Shown: positions 35,037 to 44,188 of the stretch, piece by piece | Position numbering within the stretch: position 1 is the stretch's first letter | How the letters are laid out: each line of letters starts with the position of its first letter | Assembly: GCF_001854245.1 (NCBI RefSeq) | Contig: NZ_CP015381.1 | Coordinates: 2,887,001-2,951,000, forward strand | Source of the DNA: Desulfococcus multivorans | GTDB lineage: Bacteria > Desulfobacterota > Desulfobacteria > Desulfobacterales > Desulfococcaceae | DNA: 64,000 bases | Direction of reading: 5' to 3' | Notes under the pieces: model-generated | What the model saw: only the letters and a program-made list of their open reading frames with translations | Told to the model about the DNA's origin: nothing | Database searches by the model: none | Position numbers and translations under genes: made by a program

Positions 35037-36685
35037 TCCCGCGTACAACCCGGCCCCCATGCAGGCAGCTCGTCTGAACCACTGCCCCGATTCGAGGGGA
35101 TTGAGACTCAACCTTGCAACCTAATTCTTTTTCCAAAATTTCAAGTCTGAACCACTGCCCCGATTCGAGGGGATTGAGACAGATGATCGGCATTAAAGCC
35201 CGACTGCGCCGCCGCGAGTCTGAACCACTGCCCCGATTCGAGGGGATTGAGACTATCGGGTTTAGTGGAAAACAGACCAATGGACTTGAGTCTGAACCAC
35301 TGCCCCGATTCGAGGGGATTGAGACATTGGTTGCCCACTCTACGCCTTCTTCACACGCATCGGTCTGAACCACTGCCCCGATTCGAGGGGATTGAGACGG
35401 AATTATTAGGAATTAAAGCAATGGTTATGTTTTATGTCTGAACCACTGCCCCGATTCGAGGGGATTGAGACTTCCTCCTTTCAGCAACCGCAGTACCCAT
35501 CTGAATCGGTCTGAACCACTGCCCCGATTCGAGGGGATTGAGACAAAACGGGCCACCCGAAGGCAGCCCGTTGAATTTTGTCTGAACCACTGCCCCGATT
35601 CGAGGGGATTGAGACTCAAAGCTGCCATCTTAATTATGTCTTTTTCCTGCATTCGTCTGAACCACTGCCCCGATTCGAGGGGATTGAGACCACCGCGTTA
35701 ACTCTTCAAACCGTTCACCATCAAAGGGTCTGAACCACTGCCCCGATTCGAGGGGATTGAGACTAATTCGTTCAATTAATTTTAATCTTCCACATCTGAA
35801 TTGTCTGAACCACTGCCCCGATTCGAGGGGATTGAGACTCTGTGCTAATGCCCAGATGCCCGAACCAATCTTTTTTAGTCTGAACCACTGCCCCGATTCG
35901 AGGGGATTGAGACTTCGGTGAATACAGTAGCATCATAGGTTACTCCTTGGTCTGAACCACTGCCCCGATTCGAGGGGATTGAGACAGAGGTACGCCTCAT
36001 CATCACCCTCTTCATCATAGTAGGTCTGAACCACTGCCCCGATTCGAGGGGATTGAGACTACGAGTGTATGTCCGAGGTGCGCACATTCGATGACACAGT
36101 CTGAACCACTGCCCCGATTCGAGGGGATTGAGACTGTGACCACGAGTAGTTCTTGTGTAGGCCACACTGTGTCTGAACCACTGCCCCGATTCGAGGGGAT
36201 TGAGACTTGTCAGTCCCTTTTTCATGGCTTTCGCTAAAGGTGCTGCTGGTATGGCCCAGTCCATGTTGATTGGACCAAGATCAGTCTGAACCACTGCCCC
36301 GATTCGAGGGGATTGAGACAAGATGTCCGTTGAATCACATGGAATCCCATAAATCTGTCTGAACCACTGCCCCGATTCGAGGGGATTGAGACTTTATTGT
36401 TTTTATCAATATGTTTCTCAACATATTGAGTCTGAACCACTGCCCCGATTCGAGGGGATTGAGACAACAGACAATGCAAAACCAATAAAACATAACCATT
36501 GCGTCTGAACCACTGCCCCGATTCGAGGGGATTGAGACATCGCGTCCAAGGCGCAGGCGTCCGCGACTTGACCGTAGGTCTGAACCACTGCCCCGATTCG
36601 AGGGGATTGAGACACATCTCCATTGCCATCAAGACAGCTTCCTTGATTGGTCTGAACCACTGCCCCGATTCGAGGGGATTGAGAC

Positions 36686-36975
36686 TCTATAACCCGTTGA
36701 AAGCACTGTGTATCTGGCTCGGTCTGAACCACTGCCCCGATTCGAGGGGATTGAGACATGTGATTCCACGCCATCCTGGCGAGGGCTCGCACGAGTCTGA
36801 ACCACTGCCCCGATTCGAGGGGATTGAGACTCTATAACCCGTTGAAAGCACTGTGTATCTGGCTCGGTCTGAACCACTGCCCCGATTCGAGGGGATTGAG
36901 ACATGTGATTCCACGCCATCCTGGCGAGGGCTCGCACGAGTCTGAACCACTGCCCCGATTCGAGGGGATTGAGAC
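36686..36975 (+). repeat. 145-bp tandem duplication inside array 1
   Basis: 36686-36830 is repeated as 36831-36975, two repeat-spacer units, near the leader-distal end of the array. Confidence 0.9.
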
Positions 36976-37084
36976 ATGCCTGTGCACTCTATATCGGAGA
37001 GTACTCGCATTGTGTCTGAACCACTGCCCCGATTCGAGGGGATTGAGACTCGCCTTTTCTTTTCTAAAAAATTTCTCCCGCTTT

Positions 37085-37110
37085 TGAAAAATCCCTCCTC
37101 AATGCCGTTT
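37085..37110 (+). promoter_or_regulatory. Promoter-like motif upstream of the membrane module
   Basis: TGAAAAA (37085-37091), 13 bases, CCGTTT (37105-37110), 36 bases after the last repeat of array 1 and 243 bases before the first membrane gene. AAAAAATTTCTCCCG just upstream resembles the A/T-tract motif of the control region at 23.6 kb. Confidence 0.55.
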
Positions 37111-37178
37111 AGCGCGATAAATTGAAGATGATTCCTGCCTCGGTTGCCGCCACCGGCGCGGCCGTTATCCCTGTTGTC

Positions 37179-37218
37179 GGCGCTGCCGCCGGGCGCCAAG
37201 ATTGCCGGCGGCAGCGCC
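37179..37218. repeat. Strong 14-bp hairpin before the membrane module
   Basis: GGCGCTGCCGCCGG and CCGGCGGCAGCGCC pair perfectly around a 12-base loop. No T-run follows. It could end array transcription or attenuate read-through into the membrane operon. Confidence 0.6.
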
Positions 37219-37352
37219 CGCTATCAACTGCTGAGAACAGAGGACGGAATGCCGCCCGTAGACGGCGGTTCATAACAGCAAACCAACACGATCAGTACGA
37301 TTGATCTCGATCGGATGTTGCCGCCCCAACATCCCAAAGAAAGGAAGGCTCA

Positions 37353-38789
37353 ATGACGCTCCTGAAACGCATGTGGAAATGGCTTACGGCTTCATCCTCA
37401 CGGGCCGCGAGAAAGGGGCACCCGGACCTGTATCCCCTGAATGTGGCGGCACTGGCTCAAGAACTCAACCTTGTCGATGAGGGTCGGCGCCTGGGAGAGG
37501 CGGGGATTCCCGAATCCGATGCGAAAACCTTGACCGGACCGGAGGCCGCCGTGGTTCAGAAGGTTGAAAAAGCACGGCAGGATTATATCGACTGGGCGGT
37601 GATCCGCCTCAATATCCACAATCGGGATCTGGGACGGCGTCGTCTCACCCGGGAAACCGTCGATCAGGCACTGCAGGCCCACAAGATGTTCAACCGAACG
37701 GCCGATGCGCTCCTGACCGGTCGGGAAAGTCTCGTGCGTCGCCTGCGGGATTCAGCCGTAAACCAGCTTGCCGAGTTGGCCGCTTTCCAGGCCCGACATA
37801 GCCTTGCGCGGGACGCACGAACCCCGAGACACAAACTTCTCACCTGGGGTCTTCTGATTTTTCTCATCGTGGTGGAGGGCGTGCTGAATGCCTCGTTTTT
37901 CGCCCAGGGGGTAAGCACCGGTCTCATCGGCGGATTTTTTTACGCCGTCGTGCCGGCGGGCATCAACGTAGTGGTGACATTCTTTTCAGGAAAACACCTC
38001 GTCTGCTACATCCGCCGCAATCAGGTCCGCTGGAAAATTGCCGGCGTCGTTTCGTTGCTGGCGACTCTCGTTTTCATGACAACAATGGGGTTGGGCATCG
38101 CCCATCTGCGAGACAGCCTCACGGCGGATGCTGTGGAACCGGCCGCGGCGGCCCTGCAGGCGATGAAAGACAGCCCCCTGCGGCTGCGTGACATCTTCTC
38201 CTGGCTTCTCTTTGCCGTCAGCGTTCTGGGCGGGGGGTTGGCCCTCGCGGACGGGATGACCAGCGACGACCCCTACCCCGGCTACGGTCCGATATACCGG
38301 CGGGCCCAGCAGGCCGTCGATATCCACGAGGATGAAATCGCCGCCCTCCGCGCCGACCTCGAACGGAAAAAGGACGATCAGCTCGAGGTTCTGGACCGGA
38401 TCATAGCCGAATCCCGGGCCAACGTGGCTGCCCTCGCGTCTCTCATCGACGACAAGGCCGCCACCGCATTGCGCCTCTCTAACGCCCTTCAGGATGCGGA
38501 CAATGCCCTGGATGCGTTGTTGAGCCTATTTCGTACAGCCAATCAACTGCATCGAAACGGAACGCCGCGGCCGACCTGTTTTGACATCAGGCCCAAACTT
38601 CGCCCGGTTAAGGTGCCCGATTTCGACACGACCGCCGACAAGGCGCTCCTCGATGAAGACCGTTACACGTTGAAGACGCTTTTGGGGGAAATTCAGGGAA
38701 TCCGGGCATGCATCCAGGAAGCCTTCAACCAGCGGTTCGACGTGTTCGAACCCCTCGACGCTCATTTCCCGAGAAAGGAACGTGTCTGA
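37353..38789 (+). CDS. Four-TM coiled-coil membrane protein, module gene 1
   Basis: 478 residues, family not recognised. A helical cytoplasmic part (1-160) precedes four membrane segments at about 163-184, 190-211, 229-250 and 281-299. The segment DDPYPGYGPIYRRAQQ (305-320) leads into a coiled coil (320-400: EIAALRADLERKKDDQLEVL) and a short C-terminal domain. AAAGGAAGG lies just before the ATG. Its stop overlaps the next start (TGATG), so four genes 37353-42180 form one operon lying between two CRISPR arrays. It could be a scaffold or stator component of a membrane complex. Confidence 0.75.
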   Translation: MTLLKRMWKWLTASSSRAARKGHPDLYPLNVAALAQELNLVDEGRRLGEAGIPESDAKTLTGPEAAVVQKVEKARQDYIDWAVIRLNIHNRDLGRRRLTRETVDQALQAHKMFNRTADALLTGRESLVRRLRDSAVNQLAELAAFQARHSLARDARTPRHKLLTWGLLIFLIVVEGVLNASFFAQGVSTGLIGGFFYAVVPAGINVVVTFFSGKHLVCYIRRNQVRWKIAGVVSLLATLVFMTTMGLGIAHLRDSLTADAVEPAAAALQAMKDSPLRLRDIFSWLLFAVSVLGGGLALADGMTSDDPYPGYGPIYRRAQQAVDIHEDEIAALRADLERKKDDQLEVLDRIIAESRANVAALASLIDDKAATALRLSNALQDADNALDALLSLFRTANQLHRNGTPRPTCFDIRPKLRPVKVPDFDTTADKALLDEDRYTLKTLLGEIQGIRACIQEAFNQRFDVFEPLDAHFPRKERV

Positions 38790-39598
38790 TGGCCAGAATC
38801 AGCCGGCATGAAAGAAAACAACGAAAAAAAGAGATCGTTTGGGGCGCTGTCGCACTGATCACGGCGCTGGGAATACTCGCATCAGCCATGACGTATGTCT
38901 TTTTGAACAGGGATGACGTCATCGGTGCCAAAACCCTCTGCCCCGCAGGCGGCCCCCGGGGACACTACGTACTCCTGGTGGACACGACGGACAGAATGCG
39001 TTTCGCGCAGAAGCTCGCGTTCGACGTCATCTTCCGCGATATCATCGAAAAGCGTATGCCCGAAGGCTATCTGCTCTCCATCTTCGTCATGGGGGAAGAC
39101 GTCAGGGCCAACGCACGGCCTCTGATCGAGATCTGCAATCCCGGCAGGGGCGCGGACAAAAGCGAGTGGACGGCCAATCTTGAGCGGCTGCGCCGGCGCT
39201 ACGAAGAACGCTTCCGGAAGGTGCTTCTCGATCAGGCCGCGACGCTCGTCGATTCAAAACCGGCCAAAATCTCTCCCATTCTCGAAACGCTGCAGATGGT
39301 CGGCATCAACGCCTTCCGCAGGCATGATGTCCAGGGGGAGCGGCGCCTCATCATGGTGTCCGACATGCTGCATCACACCCCTCGGTTCAGCATGTACCGG
39401 GGCATTGTGGACTACGAAACCTTCGCCGCCTCCGGGTATGCCCGAAAGGTCCATGCCGAGCTCACCGGCGTCAAGGTGGAAATCCACTACCTCATCAATA
39501 CCCCCGAACTGCAGACTCGACGGAACCTGGCATTCTGGGAAAACCATTTCAACAGCACCGGCGCACAAATCGTCGCCGTCCGACCCATGGAAGGATGA
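38789..39598 (+). CDS. Membrane-anchored VWA-like protein, module gene 2
   Basis: 269 residues. A basic N-terminus (ARISRHERKQRKKE) and one membrane segment (17-38) are followed by an extracytoplasmic domain starting GGPRGHYVLLVDTTDRM, which resembles the first strand and metal-site loop of von Willebrand A domains (D65, D68), and later LIMVSDMLHHTPRF, like the fifth VWA motif. The domain is probably periplasmic given the positive charges before the helix. It is tightly coupled to both neighbours. VWA domains usually bind proteins, so a sensing or assembly role is plausible. The start overlapping the previous stop is preferred to upstream alternatives. Confidence 0.7.
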   Translation: MARISRHERKQRKKEIVWGAVALITALGILASAMTYVFLNRDDVIGAKTLCPAGGPRGHYVLLVDTTDRMRFAQKLAFDVIFRDIIEKRMPEGYLLSIFVMGEDVRANARPLIEICNPGRGADKSEWTANLERLRRRYEERFRKVLLDQAATLVDSKPAKISPILETLQMVGINAFRRHDVQGERRLIMVSDMLHHTPRFSMYRGIVDYETFAASGYARKVHAELTGVKVEIHYLINTPELQTRRNLAFWENHFNSTGAQIVAVRPMEG

Positions 39599-39600
39599 CC

Positions 39601-41100
39601 ATGCAGCGCAAGATCGGTATCAACGTTCAAAGACTCTTCATCACGACCATCCTTCTGAAGATCGGCTTGTCCTTTCTGGGATGGCGGTTCCAGGATCCCT
39701 GGGTTCTGGGTACGGCAGGGCCTCTGGCGGTCATGTCGGCCTATATCGTTATCGGCATCCACCGCCGGGACAGCGATCTGAGCGATGAGAAGTTTGCCGA
39801 CACCTGCTACTACCTCGGCTTTATCTTCACCATCACATCCATCATTTTCAGCCTGTTTGACCTGCCGAATATCGGCACACGCATTCAGGACATCTCCGTT
39901 CGGTTCGGGGCGGCCATGGTGAGCACCGTGTTCGGACTGACGGTTCGGGTAATTCTGGTCAGCTTCAAAAAAGATTATGCCGACGCCGTTGTCGAGGTGG
40001 AGGATGCCGTCGTCGCTGCGGCGCAACGTTTTCACGAACAGCTGGACATCGCCGCCGAGAGGTTTTTCGCTTTTCAAACCAAGGTGGACAACGCCGCTGC
40101 GGAATCCGTCGAAAAGGCTGAAATGCGGATGGAGCGGCTTTCCCAAAACCATTCCGAGAGGCTCGCAGCCTTTTTCGCCGATTTGACCGAGCGACATCAG
40201 GCCGCCGGCAGCCGCACGTTCGATGGGATCGACGCGGCAAGCCGCCGGCTCTCGGAAACCGTTGACGGTTATACGCAGGGTATTCAAAAACACCTGACGA
40301 ATGTTGAAGCCGGCGTGACGGCATTCACCGACGCGATTACAGAACGGTTGAAAACGACAACCTTCCCGGACGACTATTTTGTCCGTCATCTCGAGGCCCC
40401 CCTGATCCGTCTGAAACAAAGCACCGGGATCGTCTCGGAGAACATCGAAACGGCGGCCGCGACAGTGGGCGAATCGACAGCGGTTTTTTCTGACGCCCTG
40501 ACAACGCTGCGAAAAAAAGCGGATGTCGCCGAATGCGCCCTCGACAGGGTCCTCCACCTGACGGCGCGGCAGCACGCTGTTCTTGACGCGGCTCAAGGCC
40601 AGTTGACCGTGCTGGAAAGGCTGACAGGCACCCTTTCCGAATTTGGCACGGTAATGACCCATACCCACGCCGGCATCGCCGCCGGCAACATCGCTGCCGC
40701 AGACCTGTCGAAACGAATGGAAGCCCTGATTTCGGAATTTGCCGTGTCTCAACAGCGCCTGGGGAACACCCTCAAAGATGTTGTCGCCCGGCTCACGGCC
40801 AACGCAGCGGCTGTCGAGGCGGTTGCGAACAAGCTGGATGATGCGGCTTTTGCGAGAAAAACAGCGGTTCACGGTCTCAGCGATCAGTCTGCCGAAATGC
40901 GCCGGCTGACGCGTACCCTTGTCGCCGCCGGCACCATGTTGTCGGAACTCCTGTCCCGCATGAATACCGGGCATGCGACCAGTGCCGAAACGACGGAACA
41001 GGAGATCGGGGAAAGCAGGCCCTTCCGGAGTACGGAGCATCTCGTGCGGAAATCTATTGGCTCGATGACGGCACCTGATCCGTCAGAAACCCAAATCTGA
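39601..41100 (+). CDS. MotA/ExbB/ZorA-like channel protein with long tail, module gene 3
   Basis: 499 residues from ATG 39601 (GGAAGG six bases upstream; an ATG at 39595 is also possible). Four membrane segments lie at about 12-28, 36-52, 70-88 and 98-122. The last, ISVRFGAAMVSTVFGLTVRV, resembles the proton-channel helix of MotA/TolQ/ExbB proteins. Residues 125-480 form an extended helical coiled-coil tail, as in ZorA of the Zorya defence system. With the following MotB-like protein it would form an ion-driven motor. No ZorC, ZorD or nuclease gene accompanies it. Confidence 0.72.
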   Translation: MQRKIGINVQRLFITTILLKIGLSFLGWRFQDPWVLGTAGPLAVMSAYIVIGIHRRDSDLSDEKFADTCYYLGFIFTITSIIFSLFDLPNIGTRIQDISVRFGAAMVSTVFGLTVRVILVSFKKDYADAVVEVEDAVVAAAQRFHEQLDIAAERFFAFQTKVDNAAAESVEKAEMRMERLSQNHSERLAAFFADLTERHQAAGSRTFDGIDAASRRLSETVDGYTQGIQKHLTNVEAGVTAFTDAITERLKTTTFPDDYFVRHLEAPLIRLKQSTGIVSENIETAAATVGESTAVFSDALTTLRKKADVAECALDRVLHLTARQHAVLDAAQGQLTVLERLTGTLSEFGTVMTHTHAGIAAGNIAAADLSKRMEALISEFAVSQQRLGNTLKDVVARLTANAAAVEAVANKLDDAAFARKTAVHGLSDQSAEMRRLTRTLVAAGTMLSELLSRMNTGHATSAETTEQEIGESRPFRSTEHLVRKSIGSMTAPDPSETQI

Positions 41101-41109
41101 GGATCCGAT

Positions 41110-42180
41110 ATGACACAACGAAACGATACGGTCTTTCATCTGTCGCTTTCCGAAATCGCGTTTACGATCTGCTTTCTGCTGCTGCTTCTGCTGGGCTGGC
41201 TGGTGTTCAGGGTTCAGGCCGAAAAGGCGGCCCTGGCGGAAACGTTGAAGAACATCCAATCCACCGAACGAAGCGCGTCGGCGGCCCTTGATGCGATCGG
41301 GAACGTCATGACCGACGGGGTCGGCAATTCCGCGAAGCCCACCCCCGAAGAAATCATCACACGGCTCGTCGCCGCGGAAAATGTCCACAAAGAGCGGGAC
41401 TGCTTTCTGCAACGAATTAAAGATCTTGAAAGCCGCCTGACGGCGCTCGGCAAGATGCAGGAGCGGATTCAAGCAGTGGCCCGGACGAGCCGCCCGGATA
41501 CCGCACTGGAAAGGATAGCCGATGCGATGGCGCTTCAGACTCTGGCTGAAACCACCATCAGGAGGCAAAACGCCGGTCCGGTGCTGCAGAAAGATCTGAT
41601 ACGTCAGGTCGAGAACGCTCTGGTGGCCGGGTGCGAACTGAAAAAACAGCTCGAGACGCGGTTGAATACGCCTCTGAAACCCGGACGGGAGCCCGACATC
41701 ATCCGAAATATGGTTGCCGCGATGGAACGTTTTGACGGACTCTCCGAAAACAACGCGGGCATTGACCTGGTCAAGCGGGAAAACGCGGATCTTCGCGGCC
41801 GGATCGCCTACATGAAACGCAGAATGGAAGACCGCGGCGGTCTCGACTACCCACCGTGCTGGGCAGATGAGAAAACCGGGAAAGTCGAATTTTTGTTCAA
41901 CGTGGAAGTGAAACCCGACCAGGTCGTCGTTCTGCCTGCCTGGCCCGAACACCGTGAAATCGAGGCACGCGCACTTCCCGGCATTGAAGGGATTTTATCC
42001 GATCCCCCCCTGTCCAACGCCGATTTTATCCGTCGCGTTCAGGGCATTTTCGATCAAAGCCGCGAACTTCAGTGCCGTCACTTTGTCCGGCTCAAAAGCA
42101 CCATTGACGACGCCGTTCAATCCGATCGGGCGCGGCTGATGGTTGAAAGCTTCTTCTACAAAAGCGAGGTCCGGCGATAA
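41110..42180 (+). CDS. MotB/ExbD/ZorB-like partner, module gene 4
   Basis: 356 residues. One N-terminal membrane segment (11-33: LSLSEIAFTICFLLLLLLGW) begins with Glu15 where MotB/ExbD/ZorB proteins keep an acidic proton-binding residue. A long helical region follows (35-230). The C-terminal domain (about 235-356) has PPCWADEKTGKVEFLFNVEV, VVLPAWPEHREIEARALPG and CRHFVRLKS; no OmpA-type peptidoglycan motif is evident. It follows the ZorA-like gene by nine bases, repeating the A-then-B order of motor operons. The ligand of the C-terminal domain is unknown. Confidence 0.68.
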   Translation: MTQRNDTVFHLSLSEIAFTICFLLLLLLGWLVFRVQAEKAALAETLKNIQSTERSASAALDAIGNVMTDGVGNSAKPTPEEIITRLVAAENVHKERDCFLQRIKDLESRLTALGKMQERIQAVARTSRPDTALERIADAMALQTLAETTIRRQNAGPVLQKDLIRQVENALVAGCELKKQLETRLNTPLKPGREPDIIRNMVAAMERFDGLSENNAGIDLVKRENADLRGRIAYMKRRMEDRGGLDYPPCWADEKTGKVEFLFNVEVKPDQVVVLPAWPEHREIEARALPGIEGILSDPPLSNADFIRRVQGIFDQSRELQCRHFVRLKSTIDDAVQSDRARLMVESFFYKSEVRR

Positions 42181-42324
42181 TGCAGGATAGGATTAGAGAG
42201 AACGGCCCGAACAGGTTTTTCCCCGCACATAATTTACGATTTTTCCCGAAACACCAGCCAACTGATTACAATAACTTTAAAACACAATGGGTTGGGTTGT
42301 TTTTTCTCATGCGCGGCGGGAGGG

Positions 42325-42481
42325 AGATGTGCGGGGAACAATATGGTTAATATTCAAAGAGAGTTACATGAAATTTGTGCCGTTTTGGAGGTGGGGAAAA
42401 TTTTCCCAAACACGTTTTTTGGGGGGATGTGCGGAAACCCTGTTGCAACCCCAAGAAAAATTTGCTAAAAAAACAGCCAGA
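42325..42481 (+). promoter_or_regulatory. Leader of CRISPR array 2
   Basis: 157 bases before the first repeat of array 2, with 152 of 157 positions equal to the leader of array 1, including the palindrome GGGAAAATTTTCCC. The A-rich 3' end (GAAAAATTTGCTAAAAAAAC) borders the first repeat. The equal spacing argues that both arrays can take up spacers with the same Cas1-Cas2. Confidence 0.8.
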
Positions 42482-43812
42482 GTCTGAACCACTGCCCCGA
42501 TTCGAGGGGATTGAGACTTGAAGTAGAAGTCATGGCAATTTTCGCAGATGATGCAGTCTGAACCACTGCCCCGATTCGAGGGGATTGAGACAACAGCCTC
42601 ATTAACAACCGCAACTGCCTCAGCATTTGTCTGAACCACTGCCCCGATTCGAGGGGATTGAGACACCCCGCAGTGGGCGCAGGTTCTCACCTGCTCATCA
42701 CGTCTGAACCACTGCCCCGATTCGAGGGGATTGAGACCGCTTTCACCCTCAACCTTTTTAAGAATAGACTTAGCGTCTGAACCACTGCCCCGATTCGAGG
42801 GGATTGAGACGATGAGAGCGTTTCTTTTCAATTCATACTCACGATTCGGTCTGAACCACTGCCCCGATTCGAGGGGATTGAGACGTATTCAACGATGCAG
42901 CTTAGCATGTCAGCGACTTTGTCTGAACCACTGCCCCGATTCGAGGGGATTGAGACTTGAACATACTTCGCAGCAGTATAAGGGCACCATGTTGTCTGAA
43001 CCACTGCCCCGATTCGAGGGGATTGAGACTGCATTTTCATTGTGCTTAGTCTCCTTATTTTGTTTTGGTCTGAACCACTGCCCCGATTCGAGGGGATTGA
43101 GACCCGGGCAATTTTCCGGGAAAACGATTTCCGCGGAACCGTCTGAACCACTGCCCCGATTCGAGGGGATTGAGACGAGACCGTTGATTGTTTCCACCTT
43201 ACCATTAACGTGTCTGAACCACTGCCCCGATTCGAGGGGATTGAGACCCCTCGATCTTTAGAAATTGTTCCGCAGAGATATAGTCTGAACCACTGCCCCG
43301 ATTCGAGGGGATTGAGACGAGGATCGTGAATTCTCCTGAGTTTTCTTCAACGTTCGGTCTGAACCACTGCCCCGATTCGAGGGGATTGAGACATCACGTT
43401 TTCGCCTCCTTTTTTTATTACTGAGTAAGGTCTGAACCACTGCCCCGATTCGAGGGGATTGAGACTTAGATTTGGGAATTGACGCTTTATAGACTTTCAT
43501 CTTGTCTGAACCACTGCCCCGATTCGAGGGGATTGAGACCCCCAACGCGGCAAGGGCTATCTTTCGGCTCAATTTGGTCTGAACCACTGCCCCGATTCGA
43601 GGGGATTGAGACCCCCAACGCGGCAAGGGCTATCTTTCGGCTCAATTTGGTCTGAACCACTGCCCCGATTCGAGGGGATTGAGACTTCATAAATATCTCC
43701 TTTTCCACCATGTTCCGCCTGAGTCTGAACCACTGCCCCGATTCGAGGGGATTGAGACTTGTCGCCTTCTTTCCTGTATAGACATCCGGCGACGCCGTCT
43801 GAACCATTGCCC
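42482..43812 (+). CRISPR. CRISPR array 2, 18 repeats plus a truncated one
   Basis: 18 intact copies of the same 36-nt repeat as array 1, then a broken terminal repeat at 43797-43812 (GTCTGAACCATTGCCC), which marks the leader-distal end. There are 18 spacers of 35-38 nt; spacers 15 and 16 are identical. Orientation is leader-left. The TPR-CAPP-cas1-cas2 operon follows at 44330. Confidence 0.98.
43540..43685 (+). repeat. 73-bp tandem duplication in array 2
   Basis: One repeat-spacer unit (spacer 43540-43576) is repeated at 43613-43649, giving two identical neighbouring spacers. Confidence 0.9.
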
Positions 43813-43877
43813 AAGCGCACAACTGCGTATTTTGTTCACCCTGCCCCACCCCTCTCAAAATTTTTCCCGGACTATTC

Positions 43878-43903
43878 TGAAAAATCCACCAGTCACACCG
43901 TTA
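43878..43903 (+). promoter_or_regulatory. Promoter-like motif, first copy before the TPR-CAPP-cas1-cas2 operon
   Basis: TGAAAAA (43878-43884), 13 bases, CCGTTA (43898-43903). Just upstream AAAATTTTTCCCGG is the reverse complement of the A/T-tract motif at 23.6 kb. It lies 427 bases before the TPR gene. Confidence 0.55.
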
Positions 43904-44188
43904 CTGATCCTGTGCACGTCTTTCGACGCTTACGATAGAAAGACTGACTGCACGGACATCCATTTTCCGATGTTCAAGCAGGTGAAAGCAGGTAGGGAGA
44001 GGAGGCCGGGAATTGACGATGTTGTATTTCAGGGAGCTGGTTCGGCTGTGCCGCCCGAATTTGAGAACGGCTATCTTTCTTGGAAAGTTGTATTCCAGGA
44101 ATGAACAGAAACTCTGGATGCTGTTGAAACGTTGGGATTGAACCGCCTGGAAAAGGCGCTGTTCCGATGCCGCGGCGCTGAACGCAAA

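Larger units (their letters stand above)
33238..37049 (+). CRISPR. CRISPR array 1, 52 repeats
   Basis: 52 copies of a 36-nt repeat (begins GTCTGAACCACTG, centre CCCCGATTCGAGGGG, ends GGGATTGAGAC) and 51 spacers. Repeats appear identical. Spacers are 35-40 nt except one of 77 nt (36207-36283). The 3' end ATTGAGAC would be the 8-nt crRNA 5' tag, in line with the 5' leader on the left. Spacers 9-16 are repeated as 17-24 and spacers 47-48 as 49-50, leaving 41 different spacers. The repeat is open in all frames, which creates long false reading frames on both strands. Confidence 0.98.

Noticed and set aside
35914-35949. Spacer 37 as another ribosome-site plus start codon spacer
   Set aside because: The complement (AAGGAGTAACCTATG) is also a stop-free coding frame (QGVTYDATVFTE), so the call is ambiguous and was left out.
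33238-37049. Many long open frames on both strands across array 1 (and array 2)
   Set aside because: They are produced by the 36-nt repeat, which lacks stops in several frames; the translated repeats (for example LNPLESGQWFR) recur at each unit.
39601-42180. Complete Zorya system
   Set aside because: Only ZorA-like and ZorB-like proteins are present; no ZorC, ZorD or ZorE, and the ZorB-like protein lacks a visible OmpA-type domain.
43969-44104. Short open frame between array 2 and the TPR gene
   Set aside because: 45 codons without similarity, lying in the promoter-like and hairpin region.
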